Source of the DNA: Candidatus Hydrogenedentota bacterium
GTDB taxonomy: Bacteria; Hydrogenedentota; Hydrogenedentia; Hydrogenedentales; CAITNO01
Assembly: GCA_022710255.1 (NCBI GenBank)
Contig: JAKLHG010000160.1
Location: 1 to 8,033, forward strand
Direction of reading: 5' to 3'
Length of the DNA: 8,033 nt
The notes under the pieces are model-generated. The model did not search any database. It worked only from the letters and a program-made list of their open reading frames with translations, and had not been told where the DNA came from. Numbering within the stretch: the first letter of the stretch is position 1; each line of letters starts with the position of its first letter. Positions 1-7,081 of this stretch are shown piece by piece. The translations under genes and the position numbers were made by a program.

Positions 1-95
1 CCGGTGCTTACCACATGGAAATAGGTGTCAACGCATGGAACGAGCCTGTCCAAGAAAATCTAATTTGGACAAGGATGAAGCACGATATAAAATAA
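1..95 (+). CDS. Probable C-terminal end of an upstream protein (partial)
   Basis: The frame starting at base 3 is open from the window edge to a TAA at 93-95. It encodes about 30 residues, including the stretch GAYHMEIGVNAWNEP and ending in MKHDIK. The mix of hydrophobic, acidic and aromatic residues looks like a real protein end. The frame starting at base 2 is also open (to 115), but it is Arg/Cys-rich and less protein-like. The stop codon overlaps a TAAGG Shine-Dalgarno-like site, a common arrangement between genes of one operon, so this gene may be co-transcribed with the GLUG protein that follows. No family can be named from so short a piece. Confidence 0.4.
   Translation, partial: GAYHMEIGVNAWNEPVQENLIWTRMKHDIK
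47..71. repeat. Short inverted repeat upstream of the GLUG gene
   Basis: TGTCCAA (47-53) is the exact reverse complement of TTGGACA (65-71), with an 11-nt gap. It could be a protein-binding site or a weak hairpin. No T-run follows, so it is not a terminator on this evidence. It may also lie within the end of the upstream reading frame. Confidence 0.3.
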
Positions 96-111
96 GGTAT
101 AAATATGCTTC

Positions 112-1203
112 TTGAAAAAAACGGGAAGATTCAAAATGAAAATCGATGTGGGAATGGTTATGTTAGGTATGGTAGTTAGTCTGCTGTCGGCAGGAGCATA
201 CGCTGCCTATAGCGGCGGTAGTGGCACTGTGGGGGATCCCTATCAAATTGGAACGGTACCGGACTGGGTTACATTGGCTGATGAATCAGGCGACTGGGAC
301 AAACAATTTATCTTGATGAACGACCTTGATTTTGACGGGACCGATGTGAAACCGATAGGCACTTCCTCCCTGCCTTTTACGGGATTTTTTAACGGAGATG
401 GTCATGCCATGCGCAATGTGCTCATCAACGTTCCCGCGTTAAATAGTATCGGCCTGTTTGGTTGCCTGGGCACAGGTGGTGAAATCCGCGGCCTGGGCGT
501 GGAAGCGGTGTCGGTTACAGGCGACAGTTTTGTCGGCGGGCTCGCGGGATGCATTGATGGCGGTACAGTCACGTTGTGTTACGCTACAGGCGCCGTTGTC
601 GGTGATTGGTTTGTCGGCGGCCTGGTGGGACAGAATAAATCGGGAACGGTAACGTTGTGTTACGCCACCTGCTCGGTTGCAGGAAATGGGGATATCGGTG
701 GTCTTGTGGGACGCATTGACAGTGGTACCTGTACGTTCTGTTACGCCGCGGGTGCGGTTTCGGGCAGCGAGTATGTCGGCGGCTTTGCGGGATACAACTA
801 TAACGGCACCGTTTCTTCCTGTTACTGGGACATGGGCGTCTCCGGGCAGACAACCAGCAACGGCGGCGCGGGACGCACTACGGCCGAGATGACCTATCCG
901 TATGCGGCAGGCACGTATGAAGGATGGAATTTCGCGACGGTTTGGGCAGAGGACGTTGATGGTAATTTAAACGGTGGCTATCCCTGCCTTCGCGACAACG
1001 TTCCCTCGCTTCCCCACCCTGCGGACATGAACAGGGATTTTCGCGTGGTCATGGGCGAGGCGATAGGTTACCTGACGGGATGGCAGCAAGGCGGCAATCC
1101 CATGGCATACGCCATCCGTGCCGCTTATCTCTGGCAGAACGGCGAGCAATACGCTTATGACCCGGGGGAAACCCCTCCAATATGCTGGGTGCTCGCGCCC
1201 TGA
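112..1203 (+). CDS. Secreted GLUG-repeat protein with C-terminal dockerin-like tail
   Basis: This 363-residue protein is probably exported and surface-associated. Residues 1-31 form a signal peptide: a basic start (MKKTGRFKMK), a hydrophobic core and AYA before the likely cleavage. Residues 139-246 contain four repeats with an exact 27-residue period, each with a VGGLAG/VGGLVG-type turn and an LCYATG-like segment, typical of the GLUG motif family. An SCYWD...GQTT segment closes the array, as is usual in this family. The tail (about 303-363) has D305-x-N307-x-D309 followed by MGEAIGYLTGW, recalling half a dockerin or a sorting domain. The start is ambiguous. TTG at 112 gives the best basic n-region. 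ATG at 136 has GGGAAG seven bases upstream. ATG at 105 has AAGG seven bases upstream but is one base out of frame across an A7 tract. The ligand or substrate is unknown. Confidence 0.85.
   Translation: MKKTGRFKMKIDVGMVMLGMVVSLLSAGAYAAYSGGSGTVGDPYQIGTVPDWVTLADESGDWDKQFILMNDLDFDGTDVKPIGTSSLPFTGFFNGDGHAMRNVLINVPALNSIGLFGCLGTGGEIRGLGVEAVSVTGDSFVGGLAGCIDGGTVTLCYATGAVVGDWFVGGLVGQNKSGTVTLCYATCSVAGNGDIGGLVGRIDSGTCTFCYAAGAVSGSEYVGGFAGYNYNGTVSSCYWDMGVSGQTTSNGGAGRTTAEMTYPYAAGTYEGWNFATVWAEDVDGNLNGGYPCLRDNVPSLPHPADMNRDFRVVMGEAIGYLTGWQQGGNPMAYAIRAAYLWQNGEQYAYDPGETPPICWVLAP
526..849 (+). repeat. Four 81-bp tandem coding repeats (GLUG units)
   Basis: Four consecutive 27-codon units start at codons 139, 166, 193 and 220 of the secreted protein. 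The nucleotide copies have diverged but share phrases such as ACGTTGTGTTACGC in units one and two. This fits an array grown by internal duplication followed by drift. Confidence 0.7.
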
Positions 1204-1277
1204 GGTTACTATACGCTAATGCCAGCACGGACAGCTCAAGTATTTCCCGCGCTCATTACGCAGTATCTGTTTATGTG

Positions 1278-1904
1278 TCAAAGAAGTGACAGCCTTCCGA
1301 TCAGCCGCTGGGCGATGGGCCATAGCACCTCAAAGTAATCGGGGCCGGGAGCGATGTTCCCTTGGGTTTCTTCGTAAAGCGCATACGCGAAAGGAACCAG
1401 GGCGCGGGAGGGTTCAAACCGCAGGAAGCAAGGGTCCAAATCACCCAGCCTGACCCGGTCGAGGCCATCCGCATCTTTAAGGAGGGCCGTCATTTCCCAA
1501 TGGGGATGGGTTGCGGGAATATCATCCATGCAGTGGTATGTCACAGCGGCTGTGATGCTTTCCCAATCTTCAGCGGCCACGCCCCCTCTTGCCAATATAT
1601 CCCCAACCTGCGGGAGGCGGGTAAGCCGGTCCAGGGCATACCGTCCGTGTTCCTGGCAGAGGCCGTCATGTATTCGGCCAATATCATGGATGTAGACGGC
1701 CGCCCACGCTTTCACGGCACGTCCGGAAAGATTCAGCGCATCCGCCAACAGAAAGGTGTGAATCATCACGCGGGCGACGTGAGCCTGCCCATGAATCCGG
1801 CTGGGATGCGCGAAGAACTCCGGACGCGGCACCAGATCCTGAAGGAGAAGCGGAATAGGGTTTCTCAGCTCCAGACCTGTCTTTAATGGTTGCTCGTTAT
1901 CCAC
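1278..1904 (-). CDS. HD-domain metal-dependent phosphohydrolase
   Basis: This is a probable cytosolic phosphohydrolase of the HD superfamily, 208 residues from the preferred start. The expected metal and phosphate ligands are visible in order: H38 and H42 in RIHGQAHVARV, the H73-D74 pair in YIHDIGR, H86 in QEHGRY, H124 in VTYHC, and D144 in KDADGLDRV. Substrate cannot be assigned; members act on nucleotides, cyclic nucleotides or other phosphomonoesters. I prefer GTG at 1904 because AAGGAG lies 11 nt upstream. The frame extends to a GTG at 1949, but that has no ribosome binding site. It lies 263 bp beyond the SCEGH gene, behind a long hairpin and a possible promoter, so it is probably a separate unit. 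It converges with the GLUG gene with 74 bp between and no clear terminator. Confidence 0.85.
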   Translation of the reverse strand: MDNEQPLKTGLELRNPIPLLLQDLVPRPEFFAHPSRIHGQAHVARVMIHTFLLADALNLSGRAVKAWAAVYIHDIGRIHDGLCQEHGRYALDRLTRLPQVGDILARGGVAAEDWESITAAVTYHCMDDIPATHPHWEMTALLKDADGLDRVRLGDLDPCFLRFEPSRALVPFAYALYEETQGNIAPGPDYFEVLWPIAQRLIGRLSLL

Positions 1905-1949
1905 GGTATCTTGTGCTCCTTGTTGTATCCCGGACTGGGAAATACACAC

Positions 1950-1978
1950 ACTATAACGGAAGAATGCCTTTTTGTACC
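1950..1978 (-). promoter_or_regulatory. Candidate sigma-70 promoter for the HD gene
   Basis: On the minus strand TATAGT (1955-1950, 5 of 6 matches to TATAAT) lies 17 nt after GGTACA (1978-1973, 3 of 6 matches to TTGACA). Transcription would begin near 1943 and leave a leader of about 39 nt containing the AAGGAG site. The -35 match is weak. Confidence 0.3.
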
Positions 1979-2023
1979 AGCCGGGACAGATTACCTAAAT
2001 CCGCGTGTAAGGAATAGCAAGAG

Positions 2024-2108
2024 CGTAGAAGTGGCATCCTGCCGCTTCCATCGTGACTGCGGCCCGCATGTCCGTCTTGATGCAAAGCGGCAGGATGCCG
2101 CTTTTACG
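2024..2108. repeat. Long imperfect palindrome / stem-loop
   Basis: Bases 2024-2047 and 2085-2108 are reverse complements over 24 positions with two mismatches, both of which can form G-U pairs in RNA on the plus strand. The 37-nt interior can fold further (CATC with GATG, and TGCG with CGCA around a GCC loop). No T-run follows on either strand, so it is not a simple intrinsic terminator. It sits between the end of the SCEGH gene and the HD gene and overlaps no convincing gene. It may be a dispersed REP-like intergenic element or a structured RNA. Confidence 0.75.
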
Positions 2109-2167
2109 TTCCTTGTCCTTATTGGCTTTACGCCAACGACTCGGTTTCTTACGGGCGGATGTAGGGG

Positions 2168-3163
2168 TTACCGGCAATGCGACGCTATCTTGTGACCCAG
2201 ATCGGGGTCTTCCAAATCACGGGGAGACATTAAGCGCATTTTGTAATCCCGTATTCTGCGCGCAAGGCTGTTCTCCGGATCATAGTGTCCCCGGGTATCC
2301 CAGTGACTGTCCAGAATACGGCGCGCCAGCCGCTGAACCTGTTTCAGGGCTTCATACTTGGTCTCGAGGTTGTAAATAGAACCTGCGGGGGCCATCCGCC
2401 AATTGTAGCCCAAATTTCCAAAGTGCTCTTCAAACGTCCATTGTTTTATAAAGGGGTCGTCTTCCGCCAGAAACAGGGGGAGCACCTGTCGGGCCCATTC
2501 ACGATGATATTTCGACATAAGAGACACCGTCGGCACGGTGTCATTGTATTTTTCCGCATTCCGAAATTGTTCATTGAAGGAATACCGCGAACGCCATCCT
2601 TTGATTTCACCCGGAGAGTGGCCCTCGCAGGACAAGACCGTATCCAGGCCCAGAAGGGGCAGGATTTTGACTATCAGCGCAACCCCCGGGTCGAGAACCT
2701 CAACGGGAACTTTGCGTCCGAAACGCAACCGTTTAAACGTTCCCCAATTCCTTTCCGTCCACCCGGAAAACTCGTCGGGGCCGCACATGCCCATGGTTAC
2801 GGGGGACGTCACAAAGAGGCGATACAAGAGTTCCTCGTCCTCCGTGGGCTCAATTTCCGTCAGGATATCCTTGGAAAAAGATATGTCTTGATCCGAAAGG
2901 GCAGCCGTTGGCCTATGCCCGGGGAAAGGATGCCGCCCCGGCAGCACCCGGATGTTCATATTGAAGTGGCGAAGCATCATCAGGTCTTCACGTGGACTCC
3001 CCACGGAAAGAAACAGCTTGTTACCAATTTGCATTACAAGGAAGCCTCGCCATAACAGCACTTCCCGGGTTCGATCGAGGCCCTTGCGAACCCCCTCAAG
3101 AGCTTTGGCGTACAAGAACCCCCGTTGCACCAGGTACTCGTTTCGAAGTTGTGTTTCTGACAT
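2168..3163 (-). CDS. Uncharacterised 331-residue protein with SCEGH motif
   Basis: I do not recognise a named family. The protein looks soluble, with no signal peptide or membrane segment. The N-terminal 45 residues are helical and charged. A central hydrophobic segment, VALIVKILPLLGLDTVLSCEGH, leads into S178-C179-E180-G181-H182, followed by SPGE. The Cys/Glu/His cluster after a beta-strand-like segment resembles an active or metal-binding site and recalls 'SCxGH' motifs in uncharacterised and phage proteins. Residues 270-310 are Arg/Lys-rich helix, so nucleic-acid binding is possible but unproven. ATG at 3163 has AAGGA about 8 nt upstream. It follows the VWA gene by 79 nt on the same strand, so it is probably the fourth gene of the MoxR operon and a candidate client or adaptor of that complex. 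Confidence 0.8.
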   Translation of the reverse strand: MSETQLRNEYLVQRGFLYAKALEGVRKGLDRTREVLLWRGFLVMQIGNKLFLSVGSPREDLMMLRHFNMNIRVLPGRHPFPGHRPTAALSDQDISFSKDILTEIEPTEDEELLYRLFVTSPVTMGMCGPDEFSGWTERNWGTFKRLRFGRKVPVEVLDPGVALIVKILPLLGLDTVLSCEGHSPGEIKGWRSRYSFNEQFRNAEKYNDTVPTVSLMSKYHREWARQVLPLFLAEDDPFIKQWTFEEHFGNLGYNWRMAPAGSIYNLETKYEALKQVQRLARRILDSHWDTRGHYDPENSLARRIRDYKMRLMSPRDLEDPDLGHKIASHCR

Positions 3164-3221
3164 GGCTGTTCCTTTCTTACTGGTTGTCGTACCGTGAACT
3201 TTCCTTTACCGACACTTTCCT

Positions 3222-3238
3222 GGTGTCCCTCGGACACC
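3222..3238 (-). other. Small hairpin in the gap between VWA and SCEGH genes
   Basis: GGTGTCC (3222-3228) and GGACACC (3232-3238) form a perfect 7-bp stem with a 3-nt loop. No U-run follows on the minus strand, so it should not terminate the operon. It may be a processing or mRNA-stability structure between the two genes. Confidence 0.4.
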
Positions 3239-3242
3239 GTCC

Positions 3243-4820
3243 CTATTTATAGGCGGGTAATCTTGTGATGGATGCCGCCATGGACGAAAAAGGAGACTCC
3301 GAACCGTTATGGGTGATGGCGCCATGAAGGGCCACATTCATTCCCTTAAAATTGCCTCGGGGCCACGCAAAAAACCTGGGAAGCCGGAAGATCCCGTCGG
3401 TTACCACGACCGCGTGCCTGGGCCGTTTTGCGGGGGGCAGTTCAGTCAAATGCTCCAGTACGCAGCGGATATCGGTGCCGCCGGTGGAGGCGAAACGGCC
3501 TTTGCGGAGTTGTCCTTTGGGCAGCGGCACCACCGTCGTACTGAAAAGAAAAATCCGGCACAGGCCGTTTCTTTCCAACGGGCGCAGGGCGCCGGCAATC
3601 CACGGCAGGTCATCGGACATCGATCCGCTTACATCAAGGTATACATGGGCCGCGCCGGAAGGCTGCCAGGACGCGCTGCGGCAGGGCCGGCTGCTGCGGT
3701 ACAGCACAGGAGAAGCGCCCAACAGGTCAGCGCGTGCTGGCAAGGTACGGTCGCGCCAGTCGGGCACCACGGACATCATTTCCCGATCCTTCGTTGTTTG
3801 TTTTCGGACACAGTGGGTGGACAGATGCTGCCGGTAAACCCCGGCCCTTACGAGGACGTTGCGCAGGGCGTTCAGAAACGGTCCGCGCGGTTGGGATAAA
3901 GAAATTTGAATATTAAAAAGTTCACTGCCTCTCCCCGCCTGCCGGTCTTGCCCGCTTTTGCGTTCCGCTTCCTTGAGAAGCCCGTGCACCCCTCGCGCCG
4001 TATTGATAAGAAAGGGATAGGCAACACGATTTTTATCCGTCTCCGTAATTGGCTGCAGAGTGTGGTTGCCAAGCAGCAGGGGGACTTGGGTAAGCCCGAG
4101 TTCCCGGAGTACTTCAAGGATCTCTTCATAGCTGATGTCGCCGCCGGGTTCATACAAACGGCGGCGCAGACGGACCACTTTGGTGGTGGCCTTCATACCC
4201 AGCTGCCGCAGCAGTCTCAGGGTTTCCTGTTTCCGTTCGTCTTCATTGGGTTGACCGGGCCATCCGGACGGCGGGCAAAGCAGGACCTCCGGGAAACCTT
4301 TGTCCTTGTAGGTATTCCGGAAAAAGTCCGCGTGAACGGGGGATTCCCAGGCTTTGCACAGCCGGGCATTTATCACCGCATCGAAAGCCACGTTTTTAGC
4401 GGGACTCATGTTGCCGCAAAGTATGTGGTGCCCATAAAGGATATGGTGCAGTTCATGGAGGATCAGCATTTGCAAATCGGTATCCAGTATGCAGTACCGG
4501 TCCAGGAATTTGGGATTAAAAAGGAAGGTCGGCGCGGCGGTGCACGTTATTCCGGCGGATGGGATCTCTGTGGACCATTCGTAGCCGGATATGTTCATCA
4601 ACGCCTCCAGGTACATTGTTCCGGGGGGGACCGCTTTGAGAATACGCTTCTTCAGACGGGCCATGGCCCTCTCCGCCTGAAGGAGATCCCCGGAACAGAC
4701 CTGGGACGCAAGGGAATGCTTTTGCCGCTCCCCGCGCATATGTTCCCTGGCGCGGCGGAAACTCGTATCTTCCTTATTCCATTTAGATGCCTCGGGAAAA
4801 AAATGTTCAGATGAATTCAC
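3243..4820 (-). CDS. DUF2201-type protein: HEXXH metallopeptidase-like domain plus VWA-like domain
   Basis: This 525-residue cytosolic protein is the expected partner of the MoxR ATPase. The N-terminal half carries a zinc-binding HEXXH (H122-E123-L-H-H126), then YGHH, as in the putative metallopeptidase domain of DUF2201 proteins. The C-terminal third is VWA-like: D396-V-S-G-S400 forms the MIDAS metal site, followed by STGGTD (445-450) and VVVTDG (471-476). The linker (about 200-380) is basic and largely unassigned. Start GTG at 4820 has GGAGG four bases away, and the GTGA overlaps the stop of the 194-residue gene, indicating translational coupling. MoxR-VWA pairs act in cofactor or metal insertion and in remodelling protein complexes. 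Whether this one is a protease or only binds metal cannot be judged from sequence. Confidence 0.9.
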   Translation of the reverse strand: MNSSEHFFPEASKWNKEDTSFRRAREHMRGERQKHSLASQVCSGDLLQAERAMARLKKRILKAVPPGTMYLEALMNISGYEWSTEIPSAGITCTAAPTFLFNPKFLDRYCILDTDLQMLILHELHHILYGHHILCGNMSPAKNVAFDAVINARLCKAWESPVHADFFRNTYKDKGFPEVLLCPPSGWPGQPNEDERKQETLRLLRQLGMKATTKVVRLRRRLYEPGGDISYEEILEVLRELGLTQVPLLLGNHTLQPITETDKNRVAYPFLINTARGVHGLLKEAERKSGQDRQAGRGSELFNIQISLSQPRGPFLNALRNVLVRAGVYRQHLSTHCVRKQTTKDREMMSVVPDWRDRTLPARADLLGASPVLYRSSRPCRSASWQPSGAAHVYLDVSGSMSDDLPWIAGALRPLERNGLCRIFLFSTTVVPLPKGQLRKGRFASTGGTDIRCVLEHLTELPPAKRPRHAVVVTDGIFRLPRFFAWPRGNFKGMNVALHGAITHNGSESPFSSMAASITRLPAYK

Positions 4821-5401
4821 TGGACCTCCCCCTCTTTAGCTGTTTCGGGAGACTGGAAAACCCGGGTATCGCCACAGACCACGGCCGTCTTCAGGAAATG
4901 GTCCAACCGATAGTCCGGTTCGGCATCCGACCGGTAATAACGGCCTTTGACCCGGGAAACAACAGCCGCGGCCAGTGCCGTATCCGTACAAAGCGTTACC
5001 GGTGAATAAAACCCCTCCTCATCAAGACTCAAAAGGCGCGACACGAACATATAACCCGGCAGGCGCGTGTGCGCAATCTCATCCGCGTTTTCCCGATGGA
5101 AGCCCAATGGCTGCAACAACGGCCACACTTCCGCCCCCGCCGACAGACCATAGTGTTCCAACAACGAATCGACATGGCATTTACGGAGGTCTTCCCGTCC
5201 CAGGTATTGGTCAGGGGAAATGAAAGGCGCCAGAAGGCCATGGTGATGCAGCAGATGAACAAAACTGAATGCCGTGAAGGGGGTGGGCATGGTCCGCAGC
5301 AGGGAGACTTCCCCGGAAGCGTTTACGGTTGGCGGCGCCGGCGTCCCGGACGGGTTTAAGGTGGCTGAAAGCATCGCTGTCAATGTATCCATTTTAGGCA
5401 T
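4817..5401 (-). CDS. Uncharacterised 194-residue protein of the MoxR-VWA operon
   Basis: No family is recognised. The protein appears soluble. Residues 15-35 are Pro/Ser/Thr-rich and probably disordered. After that comes a helical region containing FVHLLHHHGLLAPF (47-60), with three adjacent histidines at 52-54, and a mixed region with several aromatic residues to the end. ATG at 5401 is preceded by GAGAGGA. Its start overlaps the end of the MoxR gene by 8 nt, and its stop overlaps the VWA start by 4 nt. Being locked between the ATPase and its VWA partner suggests it is a structural or adaptor subunit of the same complex, which is inference from position only. Its length is too great and its coupling too tight for a spurious frame. 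Confidence 0.8.
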   Translation of the reverse strand: MPKMDTLTAMLSATLNPSGTPAPPTVNASGEVSLLRTMPTPFTAFSFVHLLHHHGLLAPFISPDQYLGREDLRKCHVDSLLEHYGLSAGAEVWPLLQPLGFHRENADEIAHTRLPGYMFVSRLLSLDEEGFYSPVTLCTDTALAAAVVSRVKGRYYRSDAEPDYRLDHFLKTAVVCGDTRVFQSPETAKEGEVQ

Positions 5402-6968
5402 GATGGTCCTCTCCGTTTTTTACGGCCATAGCCAAGCCCAGTTGCTTGCTTAGAAGACGAAAATCCTGTACCGAACGTTTGCATTCCCGGACATCATGGG
5501 TAAGCTCATAAATCCGTTTGGCCAGGTTCTGGTCATAGTGTCGCAACATACGTTCCCGGGGCCCGGTCGCCGCGGGAATCTCTTCCATCAGCTTCGACAC
5601 ATAGTCCCGGTCCCTCCACGGCACCGGCACGGGGAAGGCGGCGGGAGAAAAGATGCCTTCCAACTGGTTCGCCATGGCATCCAGCACCGGTGCGGGAAGC
5701 GGACACTGGCGATGCGTTACCGTGTACAGCGCCAGCGCGCGGATATGGGCATCCGCCGGACCGGAGCTGTCCGAAAGAAATTGGATCAGGGCGGAGCTGA
5801 CGGCTCCCTCGGGTACCCGGTGACGGTGACGCAGGGCTTCACGGGCGCGCGCCACCTTGTTTGAAATGGTCAACAGGGAAAATACCTCTGAATCCTCGGT
5901 CTTGTTCATCAGCGCCCAGGCCTGCAGATGGGCCGCGTTGATCTTCAGCATTTCCGGGATGGTCCCCTGGGCGCGTTGGGGGAGGCTGTGCTGCAACGCC
6001 TGCCAGGCGGACAGGTTCCAATCCTGCCGGACGGCCTCCCCTGAAAATGCCTCCAGGGTGGCCGCGGCCGCATGGGTCGCTAAAATATTGTCGTACAGCA
6101 TGGATAGCCGCCGTGTGGAAAGGGTAACACCCGCCTTGACCAGTTCGTTCCACAGCAGGACCAAGTAGGCCCCCAGGTCCGTCTGGAACGAGTCTTTCAG
6201 CTGGTCGAGGCGCGTGCGGCAAGCGCTGATGAGCTGCTCAATGGGAACCGGGAAGGTGCGGGGGCCACGGCCGCGGTCCCGAAGGACGGCCATCTTGTCC
6301 TCGGCATGTAATCCGTTCCAGGACGGCACTTCTACAATAAAGCCGAAGCGATCCGCCAGTGCCGTGTCCAATGGTTCCGCCCCGAGATAGGCCACCTCGT
6401 CATAATCCGTTTCCGAGGGGGGCGGATTTATGGCGGCCCAACGGAAACGCAGCCGCTTCAACGGCACGCCTTGCACGCGGCGCTCGTGGATGATGGGAAA
6501 CAGTTTATTCTGCAATTCCGGTTTGGTACGGTTGATCTCATCCAGAAACACCACTTCGGCATCCCAGATGGCCGTGGGTGTGGTGATGTATTCCAGACGT
6601 TTCCGATCCTCACTGGGCATGGGGATACCCACCAGGTCGTCATAATTGATAAGGCTGGCGTTGTAGAACCGGTATTCCAGTTCCAACACTTTTGCCAGAT
6701 GTTCCAGAAAGTAGCTTTTGGCACAACCATGGGAGCCTACCAGCAGCAGCGGCGTTTCCGACGCCACTGCCGCCAGTAGCACTGTTTCCAGTTCGCTCCA
6801 GCCGAAGAGGCCGAGCGGCTCCGTCAGCAGCGATAGGCCCCGCCTGCCTGTCGCTTCCCCCTCACGTTCCCCCATGGGTTCCGCCTCACCGGAGATACCC
6901 CTTGTCTTTTCCACGGCAACATCAACCTCACTGGAGATGTCCGGTACTGCCTTGTTAAATGCTGTCAT
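5394..6968 (-). CDS. MoxR/RavA-like AAA+ ATPase
   Basis: This 524-residue cytosolic ATPase belongs to the MoxR branch of AAA+ proteins and is close in length to RavA (about 500). Visible motifs are Walker A GSHGCAKS (78-85, with the AKS ending seen in RavA), Walker B VVFLDE (139-144) followed by INR, sensor 1 at N181 in WAAINP, an arginine finger R207 in LADRF, and sensor 2 arginines 286-287 in LSTRRLSML. Residues 1-45 are an acidic, probably flexible extension. Residues 475-512 look like a coiled coil. The family hydrolyses ATP to remodel partner complexes together with a VWA protein, here encoded two genes downstream. ATG at 6968 has a G-rich site (GGGGGG, 7-nt spacing). It is the first gene after the S-box leader and terminator. 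Confidence 0.93.
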   Translation of the reverse strand: MTAFNKAVPDISSEVDVAVEKTRGISGEAEPMGEREGEATGRRGLSLLTEPLGLFGWSELETVLLAAVASETPLLLVGSHGCAKSYFLEHLAKVLELEYRFYNASLINYDDLVGIPMPSEDRKRLEYITTPTAIWDAEVVFLDEINRTKPELQNKLFPIIHERRVQGVPLKRLRFRWAAINPPPSETDYDEVAYLGAEPLDTALADRFGFIVEVPSWNGLHAEDKMAVLRDRGRGPRTFPVPIEQLISACRTRLDQLKDSFQTDLGAYLVLLWNELVKAGVTLSTRRLSMLYDNILATHAAAATLEAFSGEAVRQDWNLSAWQALQHSLPQRAQGTIPEMLKINAAHLQAWALMNKTEDSEVFSLLTISNKVARAREALRHRHRVPEGAVSSALIQFLSDSSGPADAHIRALALYTVTHRQCPLPAPVLDAMANQLEGIFSPAAFPVPVPWRDRDYVSKLMEEIPAATGPRERMLRHYDQNLAKRIYELTHDVRECKRSVQDFRLLSKQLGLAMAVKNGEDHHA

Positions 6969-7029
6969 AAACGTTCCCCCCGTTCTTTGCGCGGTATTTC
7001 ACAAAACCAAACACTCAATGGATCGATAC

Positions 7030-7063
7030 AAAAAAATCCCTCATGGCACAACACCATGAGGGA
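7030..7063 (-). terminator. Intrinsic terminator in the leader of the MoxR operon
   Basis: On the minus strand a perfect 10-bp stem (TCCCTCATGG with CCATGAGGGA, bases 7063-7054 and 7046-7037) closes a 7-nt loop and is followed at once by seven Ts (7036-7030). It lies about 60 nt before the MoxR start codon and directly after the riboswitch aptamer, so it acts as the expression platform rather than as the end of another gene. No gene is seen between it and the aptamer. Confidence 0.92.
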
Positions 7064-7081
7064 CAGAAGTAAACACTACTC

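Noticed and set aside
65..93. Promoter TTGGAC / TAAAAT (17-nt spacer) before the GLUG gene
   Set aside because: The spacing is good, but the -35 matches at only 3 of 6 positions. The site lies inside a plausible upstream coding end and would start transcription after the best Shine-Dalgarno site.
1362..1886. 174-codon plus-strand frame opposite the HD gene, and the 256-codon frame at 2285-3055
   Set aside because: Both are antisense to better supported genes, and neither shows a recognisable domain or a clear context.
1995..2177. 60-codon minus-strand frame overlapping the end of the SCEGH gene
   Set aside because: It starts at TTG with no ribosome binding site, is very basic, and runs straight through the long palindrome. 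This indicates non-coding sequence.
3906..4814. 302-codon open frame on the plus strand opposite the VWA gene
   Set aside because: The minus-strand frame has HEXXH, MIDAS motifs, a strong ribosome binding site and coupled neighbours. The plus frame shows no recognisable domain and is a shadow of it.
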